In this document: piece by piece, positions 1 to 7,417 of the stretch
How positions within the stretch are numbered: the first letter of the stretch is position 1
Layout: each line of letters begins with the position of its first letter
Origin: an uncultured Erythrobacter sp.
Lineage (GTDB): Bacteria; Pseudomonadota; Alphaproteobacteria; Sphingomonadales; Sphingomonadaceae
Reading direction: 5' to 3'
Length of the DNA stretch: 64,000 nucleotides
NCBI GenBank assembly: GCA_947488155.1
Contig: CANKYK010000002.1
Span: 440,001-504,000, forward strand
Notes under the pieces: generated by a model
What the model saw: the letters and a program-made list of their open reading frames with translations, nothing else
Database searches by the model: none
Told to the model about the DNA's origin: nothing
Position numbers and translations under genes: made by a program

Positions 1-3
1 CAT
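1..3 (-). CDS. Start codon of a leftward gene that leaves the window
   Basis: Only the start codon of a minus-strand gene is visible. Reading leftward, the last bases before it are a strong Shine-Dalgarno (GGGAGGA, complement of positions 7-13) followed by a short spacer and an ATG at positions 3-1. Nothing of the protein can be read, so no product is proposed. The gene would be divergent from the small membrane protein at 100-366. Confidence 0.5.
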
Positions 4-99
4 TTTGTCCTCCCTTTGTGGATTTTCTTACTGCCTATCGGATGAGGGCTGGGTATACCAGCGTAATAACGCCAAGGCCGAAGATCGGGAAATGAGCCG

Positions 100-366
100 A
101 TGACAGAGATATTCGAAGCCATCATCGAGTTTTTTGCGACGAATGTGGACCTCGTGTTGGCTCTGGTTATGCTCGCAGCATTTGCCCTGCTTATCGCAGC
201 ATTCGCTTTATGGCGCAGGACGAAATCTTTGGAAAAGCCGACTTTAATGGTCGTCCTTGCCATTGTGGCATTCATTAATGTGCTCATTTGGACTGTGCCG
301 ACGACGAGCGGAGGTGCGCCAATAGATAAGGTGCAACAAGCGCGGGATGAAGCCGGAGCGCAATAG
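100..366 (+). CDS. Small two-helix membrane protein, unknown function
   Basis: An 88-residue protein with two hydrophobic segments, at about residues 17-37 and 48-65, separated by a short basic loop (WRRTKSLEK). The C-terminal tail of about 20 residues is polar and charged. No signal-peptide cleavage site or recognised domain is visible, so it is probably an inner-membrane protein with both helices retained. A weak purine run (GGGAAATGAG) precedes the ATG; an ATG eight bases earlier is in another frame. It ends 21 bases before the convergent end of the TonB-like gene. I do not recognise the family. Confidence 0.6.
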   Translation: MTEIFEAIIEFFATNVDLVLALVMLAAFALLIAAFALWRRTKSLEKPTLMVVLAIVAFINVLIWTVPTTSGGAPIDKVQQARDEAGAQ

Positions 367-386
367 GGCTCCGGCCTCGCACGACC

Positions 387-1079
387 TCAATTCGGCAATT
401 GCCAGTTGATTGCGCTGGTGTAGATCCCTGCTGTCGGTGCGCCGCTTGAATCCATCGCAGGATCAAACCGCGCGCGTTCGGTGATCAGCGAACAGGTCGC
501 CGTGTCGAGCGCGCTGTGCCCTGTGGAGCGTGTGATCGAGCAATTGGTGACCCGGCCAGAGGCGCTGACCTCCAGGCTGAAGCTCGCTTTGCCGGAATAG
601 CCGCGGCGGATCCAAGCCGAGCGGTAGTCACTGTCTATGACCCAGCGCGAGGCATCATTGGCAGGTTTGGCCCCGATCGGATCGAATGTTGGCATGCTGG
701 GCGTTACATCGCCTAGGCCGTTACCCAGCTCTGTTCCCGGAATCGGGCCGAGGTTAATGTCACCGCCAACCGGCGGCAGCTTATCCGTGGTGTTTGTGAA
801 CGTCGGTTCGGTCGGAAAGTTGGTGGGTGTCGGCGGGATATAGACCTCCGGCAGAGTTGGACTCGTTTTCGGTGAGGTATCCGGTTCGGCGGTTGGCTCA
901 GGCGGCGGAGGCGGGACGGTTGGTGTTATCGTGACGGCACCGAAATTGTCAGGCTCCGCCGGGATGACGGCTTTCACTGCCAATCCGATAATTAGCAAGC
1001 CGGCGAACGCGGCAGGAATGCCGATTGCTCCGATTATTGCGACCGGTTGGCCTGTCTGTTTTTGCGTGATGTAACTCAT
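387..1079 (-). CDS. TonB-like energy transducer
   Basis: A 230-residue protein with the classical TonB plan: a single membrane anchor near residues 15-37, a proline-rich spacer of about residues 50-110 (VPPPPPEP, IPPTPTNFP), and a C-terminal domain from about 150 whose core, GYSGKASFSLEVSASGRV then RFDPAMDSSG, is typical of TonB C-terminal modules. TonB proteins carry the energy of the inner-membrane proton gradient to outer-membrane receptors. The start at 1079 is chosen because AGGAG lies just upstream; an in-frame ATG at 1130 lacks a good ribosome site. No exbB or exbD lies next to it in this window. The domain contains two cysteines, which could pair in the periplasm. Confidence 0.8.
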   Translation of the reverse strand: MSYITQKQTGQPVAIIGAIGIPAAFAGLLIIGLAVKAVIPAEPDNFGAVTITPTVPPPPPEPTAEPDTSPKTSPTLPEVYIPPTPTNFPTEPTFTNTTDKLPPVGGDINLGPIPGTELGNGLGDVTPSMPTFDPIGAKPANDASRWVIDSDYRSAWIRRGYSGKASFSLEVSASGRVTNCSITRSTGHSALDTATCSLITERARFDPAMDSSGAPTAGIYTSAINWQLPN

Positions 1080-1394
1080 TGCAAGGCTCCTCTCTTCAAG
1101 GAGCGACAACCTTGAGCGCTTAACCGTCAATGGTGCCGCTCATGAGTCATGTTACAACATTACATTTATGTGACAAGAACTTTCGAGTTGCGTTTCAGAA
1201 CTTTATTGGTTGCGCACCCCATCCGGGGTGCGATTTCCTCGCTCATACGAGCTAAAGCTCGCGTCGCTACGGGCGCGCAGTCGCGCCTTATGGCGCGGAA
1301 GCCAAGCGAACGGATGTGAGCGCCCGGCGTTTGAGGGCGTAACAAAAAACATGGGCGCGCTCACCTGGATCGGCGAGCGCCATACCCATTCAAC
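1080..1394. other. 315-base non-coding interval with repeat element
   Basis: The gap between the TonB-like gene and the alpha/beta hydrolase, both on the minus strand. Its centre holds copy 1 of the two-hairpin repeat (see 1213-1261). Further short palindromes follow it, including GGCGCG-CAGT-CGCGCC around 1269-1284. The part next to the TonB-like gene (about 1130-1200) is relatively AT-rich and is the likely promoter region of that gene, but no clear -35/-10 pair could be assigned. Confidence 0.5.
1213..1261 (+). repeat. Two-hairpin intergenic repeat, copy 1
   Basis: First hairpin 1213-1232: stem CGCACCCC / GGGGTGCG around loop ATCC. Linker ATTTCCTCGC. Second hairpin 1248-1261: stem CGAGCT / AGCTCG around loop AA. 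The same plan, with the same loops and linker but different, base-paired stem bases, recurs at 60541-60590 and, inverted, at 59238-59287. The element sits between two minus-strand genes. Confidence 0.75.
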
Positions 1395-2051
1395 TCACTT
1401 AATCGGGCAATCCGGCGACAGGCGGAAATCGAGATAATTGTCGACTGAGGCCATCAGATCATCGGTCTCGTTCTCAAAGAAGTGGTTCGCGCGCGGGATC
1501 TCTTCGTGGTGGATCGTGATGTGCTTTTGCGTGCGCAGCTTATCGACCAGCTTCTGCACCGCGCTTGGCTGAACCACCGTGTCAGATGCGCCTTGGACAA
1601 AAATGCCGCTGGCCGGACACGGGGCTAGAAACGAAAAGTCATACATATTCGCTGGCGGTGCGACAGAGATGAACCCGCGAACTTCTGGGCGGCGCATCAG
1701 CAATTGCATGCCGATTAGCGCGCCAAAAGAATAGCCAGCAACCCAGGTGGTCTGCGCCTCTGGGTGGATCGATTGCACCCAATCCAGCGCGCTCGCCGCA
1801 TCGGACAATTCACCAATGCCGCTGTCAAAGCTGCCCTGGCTGCGGCCAACGCCGCGAAAGTTGAACCGCAAAACCGCAAAGCCGCGATCCACGAAGGTCT
1901 TGTACATCCGCTGTACAATCCGGTCGTTCATGGTGCCGCCGCCCTCTGGGTGCGGATGCAGAATCATCGCGACCGGAGCGCGCGGACGCGGTGGCGGGGA
2001 AAAACGACCTTCGAGACGGCCTTCTGGACCGGGAAAGATGACTGATGGCAT
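1395..2051 (-). CDS. Alpha/beta hydrolase (short cytosolic type)
   Basis: A 218-residue alpha/beta-fold hydrolase. Visible landmarks are HPHPEGGG near residues 32-39, the FNFRGVGRS oxyanion-side segment near 63-71, the nucleophile elbow G-Y-S-F-G with Ser108, a probable acid Asp157 (GASD) and the catalytic His190 (ANHFF). There is no signal peptide, so it should act in the cytosol. The substrate is unknown; the family resembles dienelactone-hydrolase and serine-aminopeptidase-like enzymes. It is divergent from the cysteine desulfurase operon starting at 2160, leaving about 108 bases for both promoters. Confidence 0.8.
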   Translation of the reverse strand: MPSVIFPGPEGRLEGRFSPPPRPRAPVAMILHPHPEGGGTMNDRIVQRMYKTFVDRGFAVLRFNFRGVGRSQGSFDSGIGELSDAASALDWVQSIHPEAQTTWVAGYSFGALIGMQLLMRRPEVRGFISVAPPANMYDFSFLAPCPASGIFVQGASDTVVQPSAVQKLVDKLRTQKHITIHHEEIPRANHFFENETDDLMASVDNYLDFRLSPDCPIK

Positions 2052-2159
2052 CGGAAACCTTGTGAAATAGTATGTGCGCGTATCACCGGCTGGTGCATGC
2101 GAAGACGGGGCCTATATAGGAAAAGATGCAAGAATCGCAATTTTTTGTGAGGGGTTCTC

Positions 2160-3149
2160 ATTAAGACACGCATTTATCTCGATCATGCGGCCACTACGCC
2201 GCTGAGGCCAGAGGCGCGCGCGGCGATGGAAGAGGGGTTTGCGATTTGGGCAAATCCGTCCTCTCCGCATGGCGAGGGCCGCAAGGCAAAGGCCGCGCTG
2301 GAGGATGCGCGGGCACGGATTAAGCGGGCGCTAAACTGGGACGGAGAAATGATCTTTACCAGCGGCGCGAGTGAGGCGCTGTGGATCGCGCTCAATCGCA
2401 GCAAGGCTGATCGTAGGATAGTGAGCGCTGTGGAGCATGATGCGGTGTTTCGCGCGGCGCCGGATGCAGAAGTGGTCTCTGACGAAACCACCTTTGGCGA
2501 TAATGCGATATTGGCCGTCCAGCATGTGAACTCAGAAACCGGGGTCATCAATCCGGTTGCTCAGATGGCGGAGACGGTAAGGTCTGGTGGCACAGTCGTG
2601 CTGTCGGACTGCTCCCAAAGCGCGGGCAAAATGGCGCTGCCCGATGCGGATATGCTGGTGGTCTCTGCGCATAAATTTGGCGGACCCATTGGGATTGGCG
2701 CGCTGCTGCTGCGCGAATTCAATCTGCTCAATCCCATTGGCGGGCATGAGCGCGGCTATCGCCAAGGCACGGAAAACGTACCTGGCGCGCTGGGCATGGC
2801 CGCGGCGTTGGAAGCAGGCGATTGGCAAACCACTACGGCGCAACGGCGGAGCTTTGCAGAGCGGCTGGGCGAGGGGGTTCTGACGATTGGCGACCAGGCG
2901 GATTACATCTTTGCCGTGACCCATCCGGGCATGAGCGCGCAGGCGCTACTCATCCGGCTCGATGCTATGGGCTTTGCGGTGTCTGCGGGCAGCGCGTGTT
3001 CCTCTGGCACGCTGAAGAAAAGCCGCGTGCTCGATGCGTTTGGTGTCTCTGATGACGTCGCCGCGCGCACTATTCGGGTTAGCCTTGGATGGAATACGAC
3101 ACCGGAGGAGCTTGATGCGTTCGCGGAGGCTTGGAGCAGCCTCGCCTAA
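2160..3149 (+). CDS. Cysteine desulfurase-like class V aminotransferase, ATT start
   Basis: A PLP enzyme of the NifS/IscS type, 329 residues. The first ATG in frame (2226) would remove the conserved N-terminal strand KTRIYLDHAATTPLRPEAR, which is encoded immediately upstream. That frame is closed by TGA at 2148, and the only sensible start is ATT at 2160, preceded by GAGGGG (2149-2154) at normal spacing. Key residues are the PLP lysine in VSAHKFGGP (about residue 172) and the sulfur-accepting cysteine in SAGSACSSG (about 280). It would release sulfur from cysteine for Fe-S clusters or thiolation. A second paralogue and a ferredoxin follow in the same direction. Confidence 0.85.
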   Translation: MKTRIYLDHAATTPLRPEARAAMEEGFAIWANPSSPHGEGRKAKAALEDARARIKRALNWDGEMIFTSGASEALWIALNRSKADRRIVSAVEHDAVFRAAPDAEVVSDETTFGDNAILAVQHVNSETGVINPVAQMAETVRSGGTVVLSDCSQSAGKMALPDADMLVVSAHKFGGPIGIGALLLREFNLLNPIGGHERGYRQGTENVPGALGMAAALEAGDWQTTTAQRRSFAERLGEGVLTIGDQADYIFAVTHPGMSAQALLIRLDAMGFAVSAGSACSSGTLKKSRVLDAFGVSDDVAARTIRVSLGWNTTPEELDAFAEAWSSLA

Positions 3150-3156
3150 TCACAAC

Positions 3157-3232
3157 CGTCATCCCGAATTCATTTCGGGATAACAACTGGAGCAAGTTGA
3201 GAGGGTTATCCTGAAATAAGTTCAGGATGACG
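3157..3232. repeat. Nested palindromic repeat between the two desulfurase genes
   Basis: Two 28-base arms, 3157-3184 and 3205-3232, are inverted repeats matching at 24 of 28 positions, with outer ends CGTCATCC and GGATGACG. Each arm is itself a hairpin (CCCGAA..TTCGGG and CCTGAA..TTCAGG), and the spacer contains CAACT..AGTTG. This type of GTCATCC palindrome is common between genes in alphaproteobacteria. Here it separates two cotranscribed paralogues and could act as an RNA stability or attenuation element. Confidence 0.7.
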
Positions 3233-3263
3233 AGCCAAGTAGAGTGCGCCATAAGACCAACCA

Positions 3264-4337
3264 ATGATCTACCTCGATTACCAAGCTACAACCCCGCTCG
3301 CGCCCGAGGCGCGCGATGCTATGCTGCGCTGGCTCGATGGGCCGGATGGCACCGGCTTTGGCAATCCGCATTCACCGCATCGGATGGGCCGTCAGGCGGC
3401 GGCAGCAATTGAGCTGGCGCGCGACCGGGTGGCGGCCTTGTTTCCCACTGGCGGCAAAGTGATCTTCACCAGCGGGGCGACCGAGGCGCTCAACCTCGCG
3501 ATCCGGGGCACGACGGGCGACGGCGCGGTGGCGTTCTCCGCGATTGAGCATTCCGCGGTTGGCGACACGGCCAAGGCGGCGGGCGAGCATCATATGCTAA
3601 GCGTGGATGATCAGGGGCTGTGCGATCCCATGCAAGATCTGCCTAAGGACACGCGCATGGTCGCGGTGATGCAGGTCAACAATGAGATCGGCACGGTGCA
3701 GCCGGCATCGGAATGGCACGCTCGCGCCAAAGAAGCGAACGCGCTGTTTCTGGTCGATGCCGTGCAGGCTTACGGCAAGACCCAGGTAACCAGTGCGGAT
3801 ATGATCGCGATCAGCGCGCATAAGTTTCACGGTCCGAAGGGCGTGGGCGCTTTGTGGGTGCGTGACGGCGTGGACCTGAACGAAGTGCAGACCGGCGGGG
3901 GGCAGGAGCATGGCATCCGCTCCGGCACTTTGGCGCCGGCCTTGATCGCGGGCATGGGCGCCGCGGCACAACTCGCAGCGGAGCGGATGGCAGAGGACGC
4001 GCAGCATGTCGAAACGCTGTGGAACCGGGTGCGGGAGCTGTTTGCCGATTGGACTGTGAACGGCAGCGAAGAGGCGCGCTGGCACGGCAATCTCAATATC
4101 AGACGTGAGGGGCTGGATGTCGCCCGGCTGATGTCTGATTGCCGCACGATCATGTTCAGCGCCGGGTCCGCCTGCGCCAGCGGGTCGGGACGGCCCAGCC
4201 ATGTGCTGAAAGCCATTGGCCTGAGCGATAAACAGGCGAAATCCTCGATCCGGCTCGGCTTCGGGCGCTATACAACGATGGAACAGATAGAAGCGGCGGC
4301 AGAGGCCATCAATGCGGCCGCTAAGGAGCAGCTTTGA
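3264..4337 (+). CDS. Cysteine desulfurase (IscS/NifS family), second paralogue
   Basis: A 357-residue PLP enzyme starting MIYLDYQATTPL, the usual N terminus of IscS/NifS proteins. Lys187 in ISAHKFHGP should bind PLP, and Cys304 in SAGSACASGSGRP should carry the persulfide. The short insert before the cysteine loop fits the NifS/IscS group rather than SufS. It overlaps the downstream ferredoxin gene by one base (TGATG), so the two are probably translationally coupled. Together with the paralogue at 2160-3149 it suggests a duplicated desulfurase in one operon. No iscU, iscA or hscAB is adjacent. Confidence 0.88.
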   Translation: MIYLDYQATTPLAPEARDAMLRWLDGPDGTGFGNPHSPHRMGRQAAAAIELARDRVAALFPTGGKVIFTSGATEALNLAIRGTTGDGAVAFSAIEHSAVGDTAKAAGEHHMLSVDDQGLCDPMQDLPKDTRMVAVMQVNNEIGTVQPASEWHARAKEANALFLVDAVQAYGKTQVTSADMIAISAHKFHGPKGVGALWVRDGVDLNEVQTGGGQEHGIRSGTLAPALIAGMGAAAQLAAERMAEDAQHVETLWNRVRELFADWTVNGSEEARWHGNLNIRREGLDVARLMSDCRTIMFSAGSACASGSGRPSHVLKAIGLSDKQAKSSIRLGFGRYTTMEQIEAAAEAINAAAKEQL

Positions 4338-4669
4338 TGGGTGTGAAAATCCACTTTACCGATGCCAAAGGCGGATCTGTTGAGGCCGAGGGGGAGGCGG
4401 GTGGCAGCCTGCTGAAGGTCGGACAAGCGCATGGCCTGCCGCTGGAGGGAACGTGCGAGGGGCAAATGGCGTGCTCAACCTGCCATGTGATCGTCGCCGC
4501 GGAATGGTTTGACCGGCTCGACCAGGCGAGCGAAGAAGAAGAGGATATGCTCGACTTTGCCGCCGGTGTGCGCCGTACCAGTCGCCTGTCATGTCAGATC
4601 GAGCTGACCGAAGCGCTGGACGGGTTGGCCGTAACCATCCCGTCCGACGCGCATGATATGTCGGCTTAA
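4337..4669 (+). CDS. fdx: 2Fe-2S ferredoxin, adrenodoxin/ISC type
   Basis: A 110-residue vertebrate-type ferredoxin. The four cluster ligands are visible as Cys40, Cys46 and Cys49 (CEGQMACSTCHV) and Cys86 (RLSCQIEL), the C-x5-C-x2-C...C pattern of ISC ferredoxins. An acidic stretch (SEEEEDML) lies where electron-donor partners dock in this family. The ATG at 4337 is used because AGGAG (4324-4328) is correctly placed; a TTG three bases earlier is less likely. It would supply electrons for Fe-S cluster assembly together with the adjacent desulfurase. Its stop overlaps that of the convergent DUF4349 gene in the shared bases TTAA. Confidence 0.9.
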   Translation: MGVKIHFTDAKGGSVEAEGEAGGSLLKVGQAHGLPLEGTCEGQMACSTCHVIVAAEWFDRLDQASEEEEDMLDFAAGVRRTSRLSCQIELTEALDGLAVTIPSDAHDMSA

Positions 4670-5631
4670 CCCTCGCTGGCGGCTGGCACTTCGCGGCGGA
4701 CGATTGCCCAGCTGTTGATCCGCATGGCGAGCCATACGAGCATACCGATGGGCAGCACCACTGCGCCCAGCATCATCAGCCAGGCAATAACAGTGCCCAT
4801 GATCCCGCCAACATTGCCGAACGCATCGCCAATCGGCTTGGAAAAATTGCCGCCGACAGGCGTGGAGGACTCGTAATCCAACGTCATCCGGCTGAAGGCG
4901 ACGCGCCCGCGCATTTCGGTGAGCCAGCTGCGCGCCTGATCAATCTCTTCGTTGACCTGCGCAACACTGCGCTCTGCCTCCACCAGTTCCGCAACGGTGC
5001 CGCGCCGGGTGCGCAAGGTCTCTAGCAAACGGTCACGCAGGACAGTGCGTGCTTTGAGGCGCGCCTCGGTGTCGATCATCTGTTTCGACAGATCTTCGCC
5101 ATTGATGGCGACCTTGGTTGCCTCGGCCTCGCTTTCGGTCGCGGCGCCGCTCAGCTCAGAGCCAAAGCCGCGCGCGATGTCAGATCGGATCGCGAGTTCC
5201 AGGCGGCCGCTGCCAATGCCATCGGCCACATTTGCGCCTTGCATGGATAAAATGCGGCAGGTGCCCGCGCCTTTCGCCTCGCACATATCGGCGTGGCGCT
5301 GTTGCAGAGGCACGATTTTCTCACCCGGCAGGCTGAAACCATAGTTGTAAGTGTAGGCGATCTTGGGGAGTAGGCCGGGGGTCTCCAATGCCGGGACTGG
5401 GACCGCGTCATCGCCAGTGACGGTGTCGCTCGCCGCTTGATCTGCGGCCACTTCCTCGGCGGCTATGATGCTGGTTGGTGCGATGGCATCTGCGGAGGCC
5501 TCTGCCTCGGCATAATCCACGCTTGCCGCCTCACCATCATATGTTTCGCTGCATGCGGCCAGCGCCATACTGGCTGCGCCAAGGCTCAAAATCACTCCAA
5601 GTCTTTTATCGAATCGCATTGTCACTTTCAT
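4666..5631 (-). CDS. DUF4349-family lipoprotein
   Basis: A 321-residue envelope protein. Its N terminus is a lipoprotein signal (LGAASMALAAC, with the lipidated Cys at the lipobox). A low-complexity Ala/Glu/Asp segment follows, then a beta-rich part, an alpha-helical probably coiled-coil part (LVEAERSVAQVNEEIDQARS) and a C-terminal membrane helix (AWLMMLGAVVLPIGMLVWLA) before a short basic tail. This order is characteristic of DUF4349 proteins, whose function is not established. The start at 5631 follows AGGAGAG; upstream in-frame starts are less plausible. Having both a lipobox and a C-terminal transmembrane helix would anchor it at both ends. It is convergent with the ferredoxin gene. Confidence 0.82.
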   Translation of the reverse strand: MKVTMRFDKRLGVILSLGAASMALAACSETYDGEAASVDYAEAEASADAIAPTSIIAAEEVAADQAASDTVTGDDAVPVPALETPGLLPKIAYTYNYGFSLPGEKIVPLQQRHADMCEAKGAGTCRILSMQGANVADGIGSGRLELAIRSDIARGFGSELSGAATESEAEATKVAINGEDLSKQMIDTEARLKARTVLRDRLLETLRTRRGTVAELVEAERSVAQVNEEIDQARSWLTEMRGRVAFSRMTLDYESSTPVGGNFSKPIGDAFGNVGGIMGTVIAWLMMLGAVVLPIGMLVWLAMRINSWAIVRREVPAASEG

Positions 5632-5841
5632 GATCACTCTCCTGAAAAAGAGGCGAATTGTGGCGGAGTGCCTCATTTGCGCCTAAGTTTCGCCATAATT
5701 GTGCCACATTTTAATTTCGTTGCAAGCCCCTTCTTTTCTGAGCATGGCCCGCGCTGCCTTCTGGCGAGGCGGGAAATGCGGTGTTAAGGCCGCGCTCAAA
5801 GTCACAATTTCATTGCCTTAATTGCCGTTGGAGTAACGCTA

Positions 5842-6618
5842 ATGACGCTGCGAGAGCGCGCCCAAAACTTGGTCGAATCCGCCTCTTTTGAGCGCGTCAT
5901 CATTGCCGTGATCGTGATCAATGCGATCGGTTTGGGGATGGAGACATCGCCCTGGGTCATGTCGAAAGTGGGCGGGATCGTGCACATGCTCGACACGATC
6001 GCTCTGACGATTTTTGTGATCGAATTGTTGATCAAGCTCTTCGCTTACCGCTTTGCCTTTTTCAAAAACGGCTGGAATATCTTTGACTTGGTGATCGTCA
6101 GCGTCGCGCTCGTCCCGGCGAGCCAGCAATTCTCTGTGCTTCGCGCGCTGCGCATCCTGCGGGCGCTGCGCCTGATTTCGGTCGTGCCCAGCATGCGGCG
6201 GGTCATCGTCGGCCTGTTTAAGGCGATCCCCAGCATCGGGACCGTGATCGTCATGCTGTTGCTGCTGTTTTACATCAGCGCGGTGATGGCGACGAAGCTG
6301 TTTGGCGAGAGCTTCCCCGAATGGTTCGGAACGCTCGGCGCCTCGCTCTATTCGCTGTTCCAGATCATGACGCTGGAAAGCTGGTCGATGGGGATCGTGC
6401 GTCCGGTGATGGAGGAATACCCTTACGCCTGGGCGTTCTTCGTGCCGTTCATTTTGATGACGAGCTTTATCGTGCTCAACCTGTTCATTGGTGTGATCGT
6501 CAACGCGATGTCAGAGGCGACGGAAGATGACGCGCATAGCGAACGTGAAGAAATCCTGATCCAATTGCGCGCTTTGCGAGAGGACATGGCGGCGCTGAGG
6601 GACGGCAGCAAACAATGA
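5842..6618 (+). CDS. Voltage-gated sodium channel, NaChBac family
   Basis: A 258-residue six-helix ion channel. S4 carries regularly spaced arginines (R101, R104, R107, R110 in LRALRILRALR), the voltage sensor. The pore loop holds the filter TLESWS at about 177-182, the sodium-selective signature of bacterial Nav channels. S6 (FIVLNLFIGVIVNAM) leads into a charged C-terminal helix (residues 228-256) that forms the tetramer coiled coil in this family. Length and arrangement match NaChBac/NavMs-like proteins, which occur in marine and alkaline-habitat bacteria. The gene stands alone; the upstream 210 bases separate it from the divergent lipoprotein gene. Confidence 0.9.
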   Translation: MTLRERAQNLVESASFERVIIAVIVINAIGLGMETSPWVMSKVGGIVHMLDTIALTIFVIELLIKLFAYRFAFFKNGWNIFDLVIVSVALVPASQQFSVLRALRILRALRLISVVPSMRRVIVGLFKAIPSIGTVIVMLLLLFYISAVMATKLFGESFPEWFGTLGASLYSLFQIMTLESWSMGIVRPVMEEYPYAWAFFVPFILMTSFIVLNLFIGVIVNAMSEATEDDAHSEREEILIQLRALREDMAALRDGSKQ

Positions 6619-6709
6619 ACTGAAGTCTGCTTACCGCAAGATCGCGATTTCGGTTTAATGCGCGTTTTTAGGAGTGGCAGCGGACCTTTTGTTGTCGCTG
6701 CAGATGAGC

Positions 6710-7249
6710 CTACTGCCAACGATCTTCAAGTGATGCGAACTGATCGCAATCCTCACCTCTGCCAATTGGATCGGCGATACAAACTGTGAATCGTCGTGGA
6801 ATATAGCGTTGCACGCACTTAGCAGTACCTAATGGATCGCTCGTAAGTGGGACAACGAAACGGCGACCATGGTATCTAAATTCTTGCAGTATCTCGCTGC
6901 TTGTACACCACTTGAGCGCAGCCTTGGCATAATCAGGGCGTGGGATTGCGGACAAACCAATCCCTCGCAGCATAGCGATCGGGTTTCTTCCCTCTCCATC
7001 AATTCTACCAGGGTGCCCCCTGCGGCCATCGCCGAAGCTGAAATGCATCACCCTTTCGTGCGTGGGTTTTAGCTCGCAAGTACCACCTTCGTTGCAATGA
7101 TCTACATAGAACAAGTGGCTAATGTCACTGCCGTCCGGTTCGTACTTGTAAAAAGGCACTTCGCGAAACGGGTTGCCATATCCAATCCAAGCGGTTGCCA
7201 GGCCCAAGGTCAAAATTAGGGCAAGCACCGCCATTACCAGCCGCTTCAT
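6710..7249 (-). CDS. Hypothetical exported or membrane-anchored protein
   Basis: A 179-residue protein with an N-terminal hydrophobic helix (MKRLVMAVLALILTLGLATAWI), either an uncleaved anchor or a signal peptide, followed by a polar domain. The mature part has six cysteines (CNEGGTC, WCTSS, KCVQ, VCIADP, EDCDQ), consistent with disulfides in the periplasm. No known domain was recognised. It lies between the sodium channel and parC, facing away from parC. A real gene is supported by the signal-like N terminus, but its base composition is less GC-rich than that of its neighbours. Confidence 0.6.
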   Translation of the reverse strand: MKRLVMAVLALILTLGLATAWIGYGNPFREVPFYKYEPDGSDISHLFYVDHCNEGGTCELKPTHERVMHFSFGDGRRGHPGRIDGEGRNPIAMLRGIGLSAIPRPDYAKAALKWCTSSEILQEFRYHGRRFVVPLTSDPLGTAKCVQRYIPRRFTVCIADPIGRGEDCDQFASLEDRWQ

Positions 7250-7417
7250 AGGCGAGGCTCGCAGTTGATTGATTGTTTCATGGTGAACTCAGTTAGGGCG
7301 CGAGTAAGCAAATGCAACGACTGCATGTGGGGCGTGAGCTGAAAGTCCGGTTTTTGCGTCCAACCCTGTGGAAACGCCTCTCCCACGGCGCGTACTTGCT
7401 TGCTAAGCCGTCGAGTG

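Noticed and set aside
1210-1437. Small open frame through repeat copy 1
   Set aside because: It translates the hairpin repeat and continues antisense to the hydrolase gene; not a plausible protein.
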